From Thermodesulfitimonas autotrophica (GTDB lineage Bacteria > Bacillota > Desulfotomaculia > Desulfotomaculales > Ammonificaceae), in contig NZ_RKRE01000003.1 of the NCBI RefSeq assembly GCF_003815015.1, positions 434,001-498,000 of the forward strand: a stretch of 64,000 nt of DNA. The letters run 5' to 3'. Both the position numbers and the translations under genes were made by a program. This document shows positions 26,940 through 35,470 of this stretch, piece after piece. Position 1 is the first letter of the stretch. Every line of letters starts with the position of its first letter. The notes under the pieces were generated by a model. It saw only the letters and a program-made list of their open reading frames with translations, made no database searches and was not told the origin of the DNA.

Positions 26940-27723
26940 AGGCCTCCTCTGCCTTTCCGCTTTCCTCCTGGCCCCGCAGCTTCGGATTGAGGTAAGAGTT
27001 CAGCCGCTCCCTGATCAGAATCGGGTTGTTACCGGCCTGGAGCGCCAGTAGCCCTTCGATAATGATCTGGTAGGATATCTCTTCCTTCGCGCTTAGGTTT
27101 TTGAGCCTAGAGGCGATCGGGAAATAGATTAGGTTGGCGCTTGAGACACCGTAAAGGGTTGCGGTAAAGGCCATCGCGATCGCCGGACCCAGAGCCTCAG
27201 GTGTCGAAAGATTGCTCAAAACGTGAATGAGTCCCATAACGGTGCCGATGATGCCCATGGTCGGTGCGTAACCCCCGGCCTGCATGAAGATCTCCTGGCC
27301 GATTTTATGCCGTTCCTGGAGCGAGTACATCTCGTTTTCCATGATGCTCCGGACGAGGTCGGGATCTGTTCCGTCAACCACTAACTGGACTCCCTTCCGG
27401 AGAAAGGGCGACTCGATTTCGCCCAGCTGATTTTCGAGGTAGAGCAGTCCCTCCCGGCGGGCCTTTTCAGCCAGTTCCACTATCTTATCGATGAGCGCCC
27501 GTTCGTCAATCGGCTTGGCAAAAAGGATCACCTTGAAGAGCTTAGGGATCAGCATGATCTCGTGGAGGGCAAACCCGGCCATTGTAGCGCCTAGGGTGCC
27601 GCCGAAAATGATGATCATGGCCGAGGGGGCGATGAGCATACCGATGTGTCCGCCTTCCAATACAAAGCCCACCAGCAGCGAGGCGATGCCTATGGTGATA
27701 CCTAAGATGGTCGCTATATCCAT
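26926..27723 (-). CDS. motA: Flagellar motor stator protein MotA
   Basis: 265 residues when started at ATG 27723, preceded by GAGGGTAGGGG; the open frame extends to 27774 but that part is unlike MotA. Four membrane segments are visible, beginning with ILGITIGIASLLVGFVLEGG and ending with PTMGIIGTVMGLIHVLSNL and IAMAFTATLYGVSSANLIYFP. The cytoplasmic loop (about residues 55-145) carries charged residues that contact FliG in known motors. It is divergent from cheW, with about 210 bases between. Confidence 0.93.
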   Translation of the reverse strand: MDIATILGITIGIASLLVGFVLEGGHIGMLIAPSAMIIIFGGTLGATMAGFALHEIMLIPKLFKVILFAKPIDERALIDKIVELAEKARREGLLYLENQLGEIESPFLRKGVQLVVDGTDPDLVRSIMENEMYSLQERHKIGQEIFMQAGGYAPTMGIIGTVMGLIHVLSNLSTPEALGPAIAMAFTATLYGVSSANLIYFPIASRLKNLSAKEEISYQIIIEGLLALQAGNNPILIRERLNSYLNPKLRGQEESGKAEEAYEAS

Positions 27724-27853
27724 ACCCCTACCCTCTTTTGACAAGATTCGCTTTTTCATCCTATTATTCGGCAATGGCAGGGGGGGTCCTTCAGGGGTTT
27801 GGGGAAAAATTTTATGCTCCCGGGGCAGGCCAAAAGGGTGGGATGCGGGCGGT

Positions 27854-27880
27854 TAAGTTTTATGCGGCCCGAGACGAATA
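27854..27880 (+). promoter_or_regulatory. Possible sigma-D promoter for cheW-cheA-cheB
   Basis: TAAG (27854-27857), 15 bases, then GACGAATA (27873-27880), compared with the TAAA-N15-GCCGATAA flagellar sigma consensus. It matches 3 of 4 and 5 of 8 positions with the right spacing, and lies 54 bases before the cheW ATG. The rest of the motA-cheW gap shows nothing else I can name. Confidence 0.4.
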
Positions 27881-27933
27881 TAAGGATATGAAAATCTTTC
27901 GCTCAGGAGAGCCTTTTCGGGGAGGAATTAAGG

Positions 27934-28431
27934 ATGGCGCAAAAGGCAGAGGTTACCGGCAGGGAAGAGCAGATCGTGGTTTTTAAGTTAGCGGAGCAGA
28001 CGTACGGTGTAGATATCGGTGCGGTGGCGGAGATTATCCGGATGGAGAGCATTACCCGGGTTCCCAGGGCGCCGGAGTTTGTGGAAGGGGTCATCAACCT
28101 CCGGGGCCGCATCATTCCGGTGATCGATTTGCGGAAGCGCTTTGGCTTGCCCGAAGGGGAGCAGACCCGACAGAGCCGCATTATCATCGTGGAGATCGGG
28201 GGCATGACCATCGGCATGATTGTTGATGCGGTCCTCGAGGTGCTGCGCATCCCTGCGGAAACCATCGAACCACCGCCAGCGGTGGTTGACGGCGTGGATG
28301 TTGCTTACCTTCGCGGGATTGCGCTCTGGGAGGAGCGGATGATTATCCTCCTGAACCTGCAAAAAATCCTCTACGAAAATGAAAGGGAGGCCCTCGAAGA
28401 AGCAGAAGCCGCTTTTGAAGCCACGGCGTGA
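27934..28431 (+). CDS. cheW: Chemotaxis coupling protein CheW
   Basis: 165 residues, one CheW domain. Landmarks are VVFKLAEQTYGVDIGAVAEIIRM, the receptor-interacting FVEGVINLRGRIIPVIDLRKRFGL, and ILLNLQKIL near the C-terminus. It links chemoreceptors to CheA at the membrane. ATG 27934 follows GGGGAGGAATTAAGG. The cheA ribosome binding site overlaps its stop codon. Confidence 0.94.
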   Translation: MAQKAEVTGREEQIVVFKLAEQTYGVDIGAVAEIIRMESITRVPRAPEFVEGVINLRGRIIPVIDLRKRFGLPEGEQTRQSRIIIVEIGGMTIGMIVDAVLEVLRIPAETIEPPPAVVDGVDVAYLRGIALWEERMIILLNLQKILYENEREALEEAEAAFEATA

Positions 28432-28442
28432 GGAGGAATAAC

Positions 28443-30527
28443 ATGTTTTCGGACGCGGAGATTAGCGTATTCTTAGACGAATTAGAAGAAAAAATCCAGA
28501 TTCTCAACGACAACTTCCTGCTTCTCGAAAAAGAGGCTGACGATCCGCAGGTTTTACAGGAAATCTTCCGGGCGGCGCATACCGTCAAAGGCTCTTCGGC
28601 GATCATGGGTTACGACCGCATGTCGCGCCTGACGCACGAGATGGAGAATCTCTTCGATAACCTGCGCCAGGGGCGGTTGCGCGTTTCCACCGAAATGATT
28701 GACGTCCTTTTTGAGGCGCTCGATACGCTAAAATCGCTCCGGGACGAGATTACCGAACAGGCGGCGCCGGTCGACATCGAACCAGTGGTCGCCAAACTGA
28801 GACGCTTTCTCCCGGGTGAGGGTGCCGAAAACATGGCGGGGGGAATCCCCGCGGCAGCAACCTCTTCTTCCTCCGGCAGCGCTTTTAGCCTTACGGAAGC
28901 GGAGGAGGAGGTGATCCGGGCAGCTTATGTGCGGGGTATGCAGGCCTACTGGATCAAAGTAGTGGTAGATGCGGAATGCCAGATGAAATCGGTGCGGGCG
29001 TACCTCGTTTTTCAGACCTTACAGGAACAGGGTGAAATCATCAAGGCGGTCCCGCCTGCCGAAGATCTGCAAGAAGGCAAGTTTGACACCACCTTCGAAG
29101 TGGTGCTACTGACGCAGGAGGATGCCGGCCGCATCAGACACCTGCTGCTGACCATTTCTGAGATCGCCGATGTGAGCGTGGAAACGATTAACCTGCCGGA
29201 AGACGAGGCCGTAAGCGTGACGGCGTCCGGGGTGGCGGGGAGCTCGCAGGCGGTCACCCCCGCGGGAAAGCAGGGTGCTTCCGGGGCGACGCGGGAGCGG
29301 GAAGAGGGTGTAAAGCAGGCCAAAACCGTCCGGGTGGACGTGCAGAAGCTCGATAACCTGATGAACCTCGTTGGCGAACTGGTCATCGACCGGACGCGCC
29401 TGGACCGTTTTGCGGCTATCTTCCGCAGCCGTTACGGTTCTGACGATCTGGTTGACGTTTTAAACGAAATCTCCAACCACTTGGGCCAGCTAACCAACGA
29501 CCTTCAGGAACAGATCATGAAGGCACGGATGCTCCCCATAGCTCAGGTTTTCAACCGTTTTCCGCGAATGGTGCGGGATTTAGCCCATAAGCTCGGTAAA
29601 GAGATTAATTTTATCGTTGAAGGTAAAGATACCGAGCTCGACCGCAACGTGATCGAGGTGATCGGGGACCCGCTGATCCACCTGCTCCGGAACGCCGTGG
29701 ACCACGGAATTGAGTCTCCCGAGGAGCGGGTGCGGGTTGGGAAACCGCGGACCGGCACGGTATTGCTCAAGGCTTTCCACCAGGAGAACCACATTGTCAT
29801 TCTGGTGAAGGACGACGGGCGGGGGATGGATGTCGAGCGCATCCGGAAGAAGGCCGTGGAGCGGGGTCTGGTAGACGCAGAGATGGCTGGACGCTTGACA
29901 GAACGCGAAATCTTAAATTTTGTTTTTCTGCCAGGGTTCTCTACGGCCCAAGAGGTAACCGACCTTTCAGGACGCGGTGTTGGGCTCGATGTCGTCAGAA
30001 AAAATATCGAGCAGATTAACGGCCACATCGAAATGAACTCGGTCTTAGGGCAGGGGACCGAGTTCGAGATTAAACTGCCGCTTACCCTCGCCATCATCCG
30101 CGCGTTGATGGTTTCCGTGAGCGGCGAGGTGTACGCTTTCCCGCTCACCAACGTGATGGAAACCATCCGGATTTCGCCGCAGGAAGTAAAAAGGATTCAG
30201 AACACGGAAGTGATTATCGTCCGCGGGAAAGTGCTGCCGCTTATCTGCCTGGCCGAGTACTTCGGCGGGCAGAGGATTGGCGATTCACGGCTTTACGTGG
30301 TCATCATCGGCGTGGGGAACCGGCGTGTCGGGGTAGTGGTCGAAGAGCTCTTAGGGGAGCAGGAGATCGTTATTAAATCGCTCGGGGAATACCTGGGCCG
30401 CATCCCCGGTCTCTCAGGCGCTACGATCCTGGGTGACGGCCGGGTGGCGCTCATCGTCGATGCCCGGGCGCTAACTCAGGAAGTGACGCGGGGCGTGGCG
30501 GAGGAGGCGCTTTATGCCGCCAGTTAA
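28443..30527 (+). CDS. cheA: Chemotaxis histidine kinase CheA
   Basis: 694 residues from ATG 28443 after GTGAGGAGG. Domain order: HPt (residues 1-105) with the phospho-accepting His in FRAAHTVKGSSAIMGY near residue 45; a CheY-binding P2-like region (about 145-255); dimerisation helices from VRVDVQKLDNLMNLVGELV near 295; the HATPase (HLLRNAVDHGIESPEERV near 410, DDGRGMD, GRGVGLDVVRKNI); and a CheW-like regulatory domain at the C-terminus. It phosphorylates CheY and CheB. Its end overlaps cheB by 14 bases. Confidence 0.95.
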   Translation: MFSDAEISVFLDELEEKIQILNDNFLLLEKEADDPQVLQEIFRAAHTVKGSSAIMGYDRMSRLTHEMENLFDNLRQGRLRVSTEMIDVLFEALDTLKSLRDEITEQAAPVDIEPVVAKLRRFLPGEGAENMAGGIPAAATSSSSGSAFSLTEAEEEVIRAAYVRGMQAYWIKVVVDAECQMKSVRAYLVFQTLQEQGEIIKAVPPAEDLQEGKFDTTFEVVLLTQEDAGRIRHLLLTISEIADVSVETINLPEDEAVSVTASGVAGSSQAVTPAGKQGASGATREREEGVKQAKTVRVDVQKLDNLMNLVGELVIDRTRLDRFAAIFRSRYGSDDLVDVLNEISNHLGQLTNDLQEQIMKARMLPIAQVFNRFPRMVRDLAHKLGKEINFIVEGKDTELDRNVIEVIGDPLIHLLRNAVDHGIESPEERVRVGKPRTGTVLLKAFHQENHIVILVKDDGRGMDVERIRKKAVERGLVDAEMAGRLTEREILNFVFLPGFSTAQEVTDLSGRGVGLDVVRKNIEQINGHIEMNSVLGQGTEFEIKLPLTLAIIRALMVSVSGEVYAFPLTNVMETIRISPQEVKRIQNTEVIIVRGKVLPLICLAEYFGGQRIGDSRLYVVIIGVGNRRVGVVVEELLGEQEIVIKSLGEYLGRIPGLSGATILGDGRVALIVDARALTQEVTRGVAEEALYAAS

Positions 30528-31563
30528 GGTAATGATGGTTGACGACTCGGCGCTGGTCCGCCGGGTCATCGGCGGACTGCTGGCGGAAGATCCGGAAATC
30601 GAGTTGGTAGGAACAGCTTCCAATGGGCAGGAAGCACTCGAAAAAATCCCGAAACTCAAGCCGGACGTAATCGTCCTGGACATCGAGATGCCCGTGCGCG
30701 ACGGTCTGAGCACCCTCAGGGAGTTGATGAAAACCTACCCGCTTCCGGTGGTGATGTTAAGTAGCCACACCCGGCCAGGAAGCCAAGCTACCCTTGAGGC
30801 GCTAGCCCTTGGCGCCGTTGATTTTATGCCTAAACCGGCTAGTACGGCGGAAATAACCGCGGTGGTAGGTGAGTTAGCGGCAAAGGTCAAGGCGGCTGCG
30901 TCTGTTTCCTTAAGAAAGATTCTCGGGGTAAGACAAGAGACGGTCCCGCAACAGCCAAGAAAAGCTACGGCACCTGCTGGCGGGCGGCGGGATTTGGTGG
31001 TGATTGGTTGTTCAACCGGCGGACCGGCAGCCCTACAGGTGATCATCCCAGCTCTTCCTGCCGATCTCCCGGCCGCGGTCGTCGTAGTCCAGCACATGCC
31101 CGTCGGTTTTACCGGTCCCCTGTCAGAGCATTTGGCCAGGCGGGCGTCGCTTCGGGTTAAACATGCCGCTGACGGCGATCTTGTCTTGCCCGGGCAGGTT
31201 TTGGTTGCGCCCGCCGGCGCCGACTTCTATTTCGAAAATGACCGTTCCGGTCAGGTTAAAGTCAAGCTGGTAGCTCGGAGGGGGCGGCCGGCGCCAGGGG
31301 TTTTTCATCCCTCCGTAGATGGGGTAATGACCGCGGCTGCTCAGGTCCGCGGGCCGAAAGTTTTGGGAGTGCTCCTCACCGGGATGGGTAGGGACGGTGC
31401 TCTCGGCATGAAAGAGATCAAGAAGCGGCAGGGGCGCACCATCGCCGAGGCGGAGGAGAGCTGTGTTGTCTTCGGGATGCCGAAGGCGGCGATTGAATTA
31501 GGCGTGGTCGACAAAGTGGTGCCGCTACAAAGAATCGCTGCGGAAATTGTTAATGAGGTATAA
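30514..31563 (+). CDS. cheB: Chemotaxis methylesterase/deamidase CheB
   Basis: 349 residues. An N-terminal receiver domain has the acidic pocket (VMMVDDSALVRRVIGG) and phospho-acceptor Asp in VIVLDIEMPVRDGL. A linker of about 35 residues follows, then the esterase domain with the catalytic triad in VVIGCSTGGPAAL (Ser), VVQHMPVGFTGPLSEHLA (His) and LTGMGRDGALGMK (Asp). It demethylates or deamidates chemoreceptor glutamates when phosphorylated by CheA. The opposing methyltransferase CheR is not in this window. Confidence 0.94.
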   Translation: MPPVKVMMVDDSALVRRVIGGLLAEDPEIELVGTASNGQEALEKIPKLKPDVIVLDIEMPVRDGLSTLRELMKTYPLPVVMLSSHTRPGSQATLEALALGAVDFMPKPASTAEITAVVGELAAKVKAAASVSLRKILGVRQETVPQQPRKATAPAGGRRDLVVIGCSTGGPAALQVIIPALPADLPAAVVVVQHMPVGFTGPLSEHLARRASLRVKHAADGDLVLPGQVLVAPAGADFYFENDRSGQVKVKLVARRGRPAPGVFHPSVDGVMTAAAQVRGPKVLGVLLTGMGRDGALGMKEIKKRQGRTIAEAEESCVVFGMPKAAIELGVVDKVVPLQRIAAEIVNEV

Positions 31564-31608
31564 TGTTCTGAGGATGCGGAATTATCCAGATATAGGACCT
31601 TAGCACTA

Positions 31609-31635
31609 TAAAGGTGTCTTGGTGCCTGCCGATAA
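31609..31635 (+). promoter_or_regulatory. Sigma-D (flagellar sigma) promoter for flgM
   Basis: TAAA (31609-31612), 15 bases, then GCCGATAA (31628-31635): a perfect match to the sigma-D/FliA consensus. It drives flgM and probably the hook-filament genes downstream. A perfect site here shows that the organism uses a sigma-28-type factor, and it serves as the reference for the weaker candidates in this window. Confidence 0.85.
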
Positions 31636-31673
31636 AGCGCTATAGAAGGTGGTTTTGAAGGGACTGATGCGGG

Positions 31674-31970
31674 ATGAAGGTTGGGCCGACGAACAACAGA
31701 ACGGATGTCGTCAGGCTTTACGAGATACAACAAAAGAAGCGGCAGCCGGAGAAAGCGGCGAAGCCTGACCGGCCGGCGGATAGCTTTGAACCCTCCACCG
31801 CAATTCAGGAGCTGCAGGAGCTGCAAAAGCGGCTCCAGGCGATTCCCGACGTGCGGGAAGATCTGGTGGCAAAGCTCCGTCAGGAGATCGAGGCGGGGAC
31901 CTATAAACCCGACCCCCAAAAGATTGCGGCGGGGATCATAGAGGAACTACGCTTAGACCGGCGGTCGTAA
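31674..31970 (+). CDS. flgM: Anti-sigma-28 factor FlgM
   Basis: 98 residues. The C-terminal half VREDLVAKLRQEIEAGTYKPDPQKIAAGIIEEL is the sigma-28-binding, helix-forming part of FlgM. The N-terminal half is charged and probably disordered, as expected for a protein exported through the hook. It sits behind a perfect sigma-D promoter, which makes the usual negative feedback loop. Its stop codon lies inside a terminator hairpin. Confidence 0.9.
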   Translation: MKVGPTNNRTDVVRLYEIQQKKRQPEKAAKPDRPADSFEPSTAIQELQELQKRLQAIPDVREDLVAKLRQEIEAGTYKPDPQKIAAGIIEELRLDRRS

Positions 31971-31982
31971 CCGCCGTTTTTT
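31960..31982 (+). terminator. Rho-independent terminator overlapping flgM stop
   Basis: GGCGGT (31960-31965) and ACCGCC (31970-31975) with loop CGTA, followed by GTTTTTT. The hairpin contains the flgM stop codon, so translation of flgM may partly disrupt it and allow read-through to flgN. That coupling is inference. Confidence 0.65.
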
Positions 31983-32030
31983 AATCGGGAATTCTTCTTG
32001 ACTGCGTACCACGGGGGAGGAAGGGAATAG

Positions 32031-32504
32031 ATGGAGAGGTGCACGCGCCTGATCGGTCTTCTCGAAGAAGAGAGTGCGGTGCTGAAAGAGATCATCACGG
32101 TGGCGGAAGAGGAGATCGAAGCCTTCGTTAACGGCGACCATGCCCGAATCTTAAAGGCGGCGGCCCGGCAGGAAGAGCTATCCGGTTTGCTCGTTAACCT
32201 GGAAAAAGAGCGGCAGGTGCTGCAACAGCAGTTAGAGGAGGAACTACATTTACCAAAGAACTGCAGGCTCAGCGATCTGCCAGGCGCTCTTCCCGTTGAG
32301 TTCAGAGGGCCTCTTGCCGAACTGAGCCAGCGCCTTCAGAAGTACGCTTCGGTTTTATTGCTCTTCCAGGCGCGACTCTATTTCCTCATTGAGCGGGCGC
32401 TTACGGTTGAAGAAACCGTGGCCCGTCTTCTCTCCAGAGCGAGGTTGAAAAACGACTATGCAGTAGCGCCGCGGGAGGTTGGCCTTGTCAACCAGTCCGT
32501 GTAG
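32031..32504 (+). CDS. FlgN-like chaperone for hook-associated proteins
   Basis: 157 residues, almost entirely helical and rich in Glu, Leu and Lys (for example LIGLLEEESAVLKEIITVAEEEIEAF and LVNLEKERQVLQQQLEE). This and its place between flgM and flgK match FlgN, the export chaperone that binds FlgK and FlgL. Sequence conservation of FlgN is low, so position and composition carry most of the weight. ATG follows GGGAGGAAGGG. Confidence 0.75.
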   Translation: MERCTRLIGLLEEESAVLKEIITVAEEEIEAFVNGDHARILKAAARQEELSGLLVNLEKERQVLQQQLEEELHLPKNCRLSDLPGALPVEFRGPLAELSQRLQKYASVLLLFQARLYFLIERALTVEETVARLLSRARLKNDYAVAPREVGLVNQSV

Positions 32505-32551
32505 GACGTAAAGGCCCAACCGCTTCCGCGCCGTAAGGCCGGTGGTCGCGC

Positions 32552-32902
32552 ATGAAGATAGGAGCCGGTGGGCTTCAGTCGCAGATCGTCTTTGAATTCG
32601 ACCAGGTGCGGCGGGAAGGGATGGCGCGCGGGGACCAGCAGGTGCGGGCGGATTTTGTTCCGGAAGTCGGCCGGGTCCTGGCGGACGGCGAGCGCCTGGT
32701 GCGTTTCGTGGAGCAGCTAAACGCCGCCGCCACCTTAGCTGACTATCCTTTTCGCTTCCGCGTCCGGCAGGGGAAAGAGGGCGCGCGCGTTTTTCGCTTT
32801 TTACCGGGAGAAGAGGAAGTTGAAGAGGAGGTTAGTCCCGAAGAATTGGCCGTTCTTCGGCAGCGACTTCAGCGGCGTAACCATTTAGACGAAAATGTTT
32901 AG
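32552..32902 (+). CDS. Uncharacterised flagellar-cluster protein, FlaG-like core
   Basis: 116 residues, no signal peptide. The segment VEQLNAAATLADYPFRFRVRQGKEGARVFRF resembles the core of FlaG (a short helix, then a beta-hairpin in FlaG written RLNLMLELTWYDLRFRIHD). It is followed by an acidic stretch and a charged helix. A true FlaG gene lies at 39879. I infer a divergent FlaG-fold protein involved in filament or cap assembly; this is weak. It lies between flgN and flgK and probably shares their transcript. Confidence 0.6.
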   Translation: MKIGAGGLQSQIVFEFDQVRREGMARGDQQVRADFVPEVGRVLADGERLVRFVEQLNAAATLADYPFRFRVRQGKEGARVFRFLPGEEEVEEEVSPEELAVLRQRLQRRNHLDENV

Positions 32903-32946
32903 AGAGTATTGCTGAAAGAGAGGCTTCACCTTCCTGGCCGGTATTA

Positions 32947-32988
32947 AACGTCGAACGTTGAACATCTAACGTCGAACACAGAACGCTT
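32947..32988 (+). repeat. Six-unit AACGTTG heptad array upstream of flgK
   Basis: Six consecutive 7-base units, all beginning AAC: the second is AACGTTG, and the first and fourth are both AACGTCG. It ends 1 base before the flgK ribosome binding site region. This is the longest array of this family in the window. Confidence 0.7.
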
Positions 32989-33004
32989 TAGGAGTGTGGC
33001 GGGG

Positions 33005-34423
33005 ATGATCAGCACCTTTCTTGGCATCGAGACGGCCATGCGGGCAATCATGGCCCAGCGCAAGGCGACGGAAACTGCCGGGCACAATATCGCCAATGCT
33101 AATACACCCGGTTACAGCCGCCAGCGGGTGAACTTAACGGGGAGTTTTGATCCCTATACCGTTCCGTCACTCGGCAGGCCGGAGTTGCCGGGACAGCTCG
33201 GTACGGGCGTACGCATTACCGATATTGAGCGGGTGCGCGACCAGTTTCTCGACCTTCAGGTGCGCAACGAATCCGCCAACTTGGGTTACTGGGAGGTAAA
33301 GCGGGACGGTCTTCAGAAGGTGGAAGTGATCCTGAACGAACCAGGGGACAACGGGCTTAACAACATTATGACCGCCTTCTGGAACGCTTGGCAGGAGCTG
33401 AGCAAAAACCCGGAGAGTCTTGCTGTCCGGTCTGAGGTGCGGCAGCGGGGCATTACCCTGGCGGAGACAATCCAGCACCTTCACCGGCAGCTCACCCAGC
33501 TGCAAGAGGACCTGAATTTTAACGTCGGGGTAACGGTGGATAAAATCAACACCATCGCGACGCAGCTTGCGGACCTAAACTGGCAGATTGCCCGCTCGGT
33601 GGTGGTGGGCGACAATCCCAACGATCTACGCGACCGGCGCGACCTCCTGATTGACGAACTGGCCAAACTCGTGGATATCTCGGTAACGGAGCAGGCCGAC
33701 GGTACGGTGGCCGTGGCCATCGGTGGCCGGAACCTGGTGGAGGGGATTAAGGCGGATGCGCTGCAGGTGGTTTCCGACCCGCTGAACAATAACTTTTACG
33801 CCGTTCAGTGGAGCGACGGAACGCCGGTGGATTTTGCGAGCGGTAACCTTGCCGGGATGATCTGGACGAGGGACACCGGCGTGGCGAACATTTTAGGGCA
33901 GCTTGACGAGTTAGCCAAGACCTTGATAAACGAGGTGAACGCTACCCACCAGGCGGGCTACGGGCTTGATGGCAGCACGGGGAACGACTTTTTTACCGGA
34001 ACCGGGGCGGCCGACATTGCGGTGGCTGCCGGAATCTTGAGCGACCTTAATACCATAGCGGCCGCCAGTGACGCGGCGAAACTTCCCGGGGATGGCACAA
34101 ACGCGCTGAAGCTAGCCCAGCTGAAGGACGCTTTGACAATGCCCCCCGGATCACCTACCGGCACGTTTGGCGACTACTACCGCAGCCTTGTAGCCACGCT
34201 CGGTATCGACACGGAGCAGGCGCTCCGGATGGCGGAAAACGAAGAGATTCTAGTGAACCAGCTTGAGAACCGCCGCCAGGCGGTGATGGGGGTATCGATT
34301 GACGAAGAGATGGCCAATATCGTCAAGTTTACCCACGCCTACCAGGCTGCCGCCCGCGCCCTGACGACACTCGACGAGCAGCTCGACATCATCATTAACC
34401 GGATGGGCCTGGTGGGAAGGTAA
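33005..34423 (+). CDS. flgK: Flagellar hook-associated protein FlgK (HAP1)
   Basis: 472 residues from ATG 33005; GTG 32996 is too close to the AGGAG site. The N-terminus has the rod/hook-family motif GHNIANANTPGYSRQRVNL. The C-terminus has the matching heptad region (NIVKFTHAYQAAARALTTLDEQLDIIINRMGLVGR). It forms the junction between hook and filament and is secreted by the flagellar type III system. It is shorter than enteric FlgK because the middle domain is reduced. The stop codon runs into a tandem AAGGATG repeat. Confidence 0.94.
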   Translation: MISTFLGIETAMRAIMAQRKATETAGHNIANANTPGYSRQRVNLTGSFDPYTVPSLGRPELPGQLGTGVRITDIERVRDQFLDLQVRNESANLGYWEVKRDGLQKVEVILNEPGDNGLNNIMTAFWNAWQELSKNPESLAVRSEVRQRGITLAETIQHLHRQLTQLQEDLNFNVGVTVDKINTIATQLADLNWQIARSVVVGDNPNDLRDRRDLLIDELAKLVDISVTEQADGTVAVAIGGRNLVEGIKADALQVVSDPLNNNFYAVQWSDGTPVDFASGNLAGMIWTRDTGVANILGQLDELAKTLINEVNATHQAGYGLDGSTGNDFFTGTGAADIAVAAGILSDLNTIAAASDAAKLPGDGTNALKLAQLKDALTMPPGSPTGTFGDYYRSLVATLGIDTEQALRMAENEEILVNQLENRRQAVMGVSIDEEMANIVKFTHAYQAAARALTTLDEQLDIIINRMGLVGR

Positions 34424-34463
34424 GGATGAAGGATGAAGGATGAAGGATGAAGGATGAAGGTGA
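34422..34463 (+). repeat. Tandem AAGGATG heptad array after flgK
   Basis: Five perfect copies of AAGGATG (34422-34456) and a sixth degenerate unit (AAGGTGA). The first unit starts inside the flgK TAA. Each unit contains ATG and AAGG, but no open frame of note results. Perfect short tandem copies suggest recent slippage and possible length variation between strains. Confidence 0.9.
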
Positions 34464-34522
34464 GGGCCGGAATAACGCGTTCCCGGCGCTTGAAAAACCA
34501 AAAAGCGGTTGTCTTATAGTTT

Positions 34523-34557
34523 AACGTTGAACGTTGCCCATTGAACGTTGAACCTTT
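34523..34557 (+). repeat. Five-unit AACGTTG heptad array upstream of flgL
   Basis: Units 1, 2 and 4 are exactly AACGTTG, unit 3 is CCCATTG and unit 5 AACCTTT. It ends about 20 bases before the flgL ATG. It is close to the AAGGATG array, so the 154-base flgK-flgL gap holds two different arrays with the same period. Confidence 0.75.
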
Positions 34558-34577
34558 ATGAAAAAGGGGATGGCGTG

Positions 34578-35465
34578 ATGCGGGTTACCACGGGGATGCT
34601 TATCAACACGGTTGTTCGCGACCTGGAGGATCGGTTGGCCCAAATGGCTAAGCGGCAGGAAGAACTCTCCTCCGGGAGAAGGCTTAACCGGCCTTCAGAC
34701 GATCCGGGTGGGGTAGCAACTGCACTGCGCCTGCGAGCGGAACGGGCGGAAAACGGGCAGTATAAACAGAACATGGATGACGCTATCGCCTGGCTCAATA
34801 CGACGGACGCCGCGCTTCGGGATGCAGTTAGCGCCCTGCAGCGAGTACGGGAGATTGCCGTGGCTGGTGCCAACCAAACGCTACCCCAGGACTCCCTTAA
34901 CGCTTTAGCCGCAGAAGTCGTACAACTAAAGAAACACCTTGGGGACGTGGCAAACGCTACTTATGCGGGCAGGTATATCTTTGGCGGGACTAAAACGACT
35001 ACGCCTCCTTACGACCCGGCTACCGGAACCTGGAACGGGACCAGTGACATTTTTGAATATGAAATCGCGCCCAAGGTCAAGGTTCCCGTCAATATAGATG
35101 GTCAGGCAGTTTTCAACGGCACTGTAGCGCCAAATGTTTTTACCACCCTTGATAATCTGGTAACCGACCTTCGGAATAACGATGTGGCCAGCATTTCCGG
35201 CTCCCGTCTATCCGAGCTTGACCAGATTATTGACAATACCCTCGCCGTTCTGGCCGAAGTAGGGGCCAGAGTGAACCGGTTAGAGATGAGCGTAAGCCGG
35301 CTGGAAGCTACGGATGTAGACCTTGCAAAGCTTCTTTCCCAGATTGAAGATACGGATATGGCTAAGGCGCTTATGGACCTCAAGAGCCAGGAAAACGGGT
35401 ACCGGGCTACCCTGGCGATTGGAGCAAGGATAATTCAGCCTTCGCTGGTAGATTTTCTGCGGTAG
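34578..35465 (+). CDS. flgL: Flagellar hook-associated protein FlgL (HAP3)
   Basis: 295 residues from ATG 34578, 9 bases after AAGGGGA; the open frame from 34548 includes repeat sequence. Flagellin-like N-terminus: MRVTTGMLINTVVRDLEDRLAQ, then ELSSGRRLNRPSDDPGG. C-terminal helix: DMAKALMDLKSQENGYRATLAIGARIIQPSLVDFLR. The YIFGGTKTTTPPYD motif is typical of FlgL. It forms the second junction layer at the filament base. Confidence 0.93.
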   Translation: MRVTTGMLINTVVRDLEDRLAQMAKRQEELSSGRRLNRPSDDPGGVATALRLRAERAENGQYKQNMDDAIAWLNTTDAALRDAVSALQRVREIAVAGANQTLPQDSLNALAAEVVQLKKHLGDVANATYAGRYIFGGTKTTTPPYDPATGTWNGTSDIFEYEIAPKVKVPVNIDGQAVFNGTVAPNVFTTLDNLVTDLRNNDVASISGSRLSELDQIIDNTLAVLAEVGARVNRLEMSVSRLEATDVDLAKLLSQIEDTDMAKALMDLKSQENGYRATLAIGARIIQPSLVDFLR

Positions 35466-35470
35466 GTTAA

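Noticed and set aside
27764-27795. GCCGAATA on the minus strand upstream of motA as a sigma-D promoter
   Set aside because: The -10 is plausible but the 15-base spacer leads to GAAG rather than TAAA; too weak.
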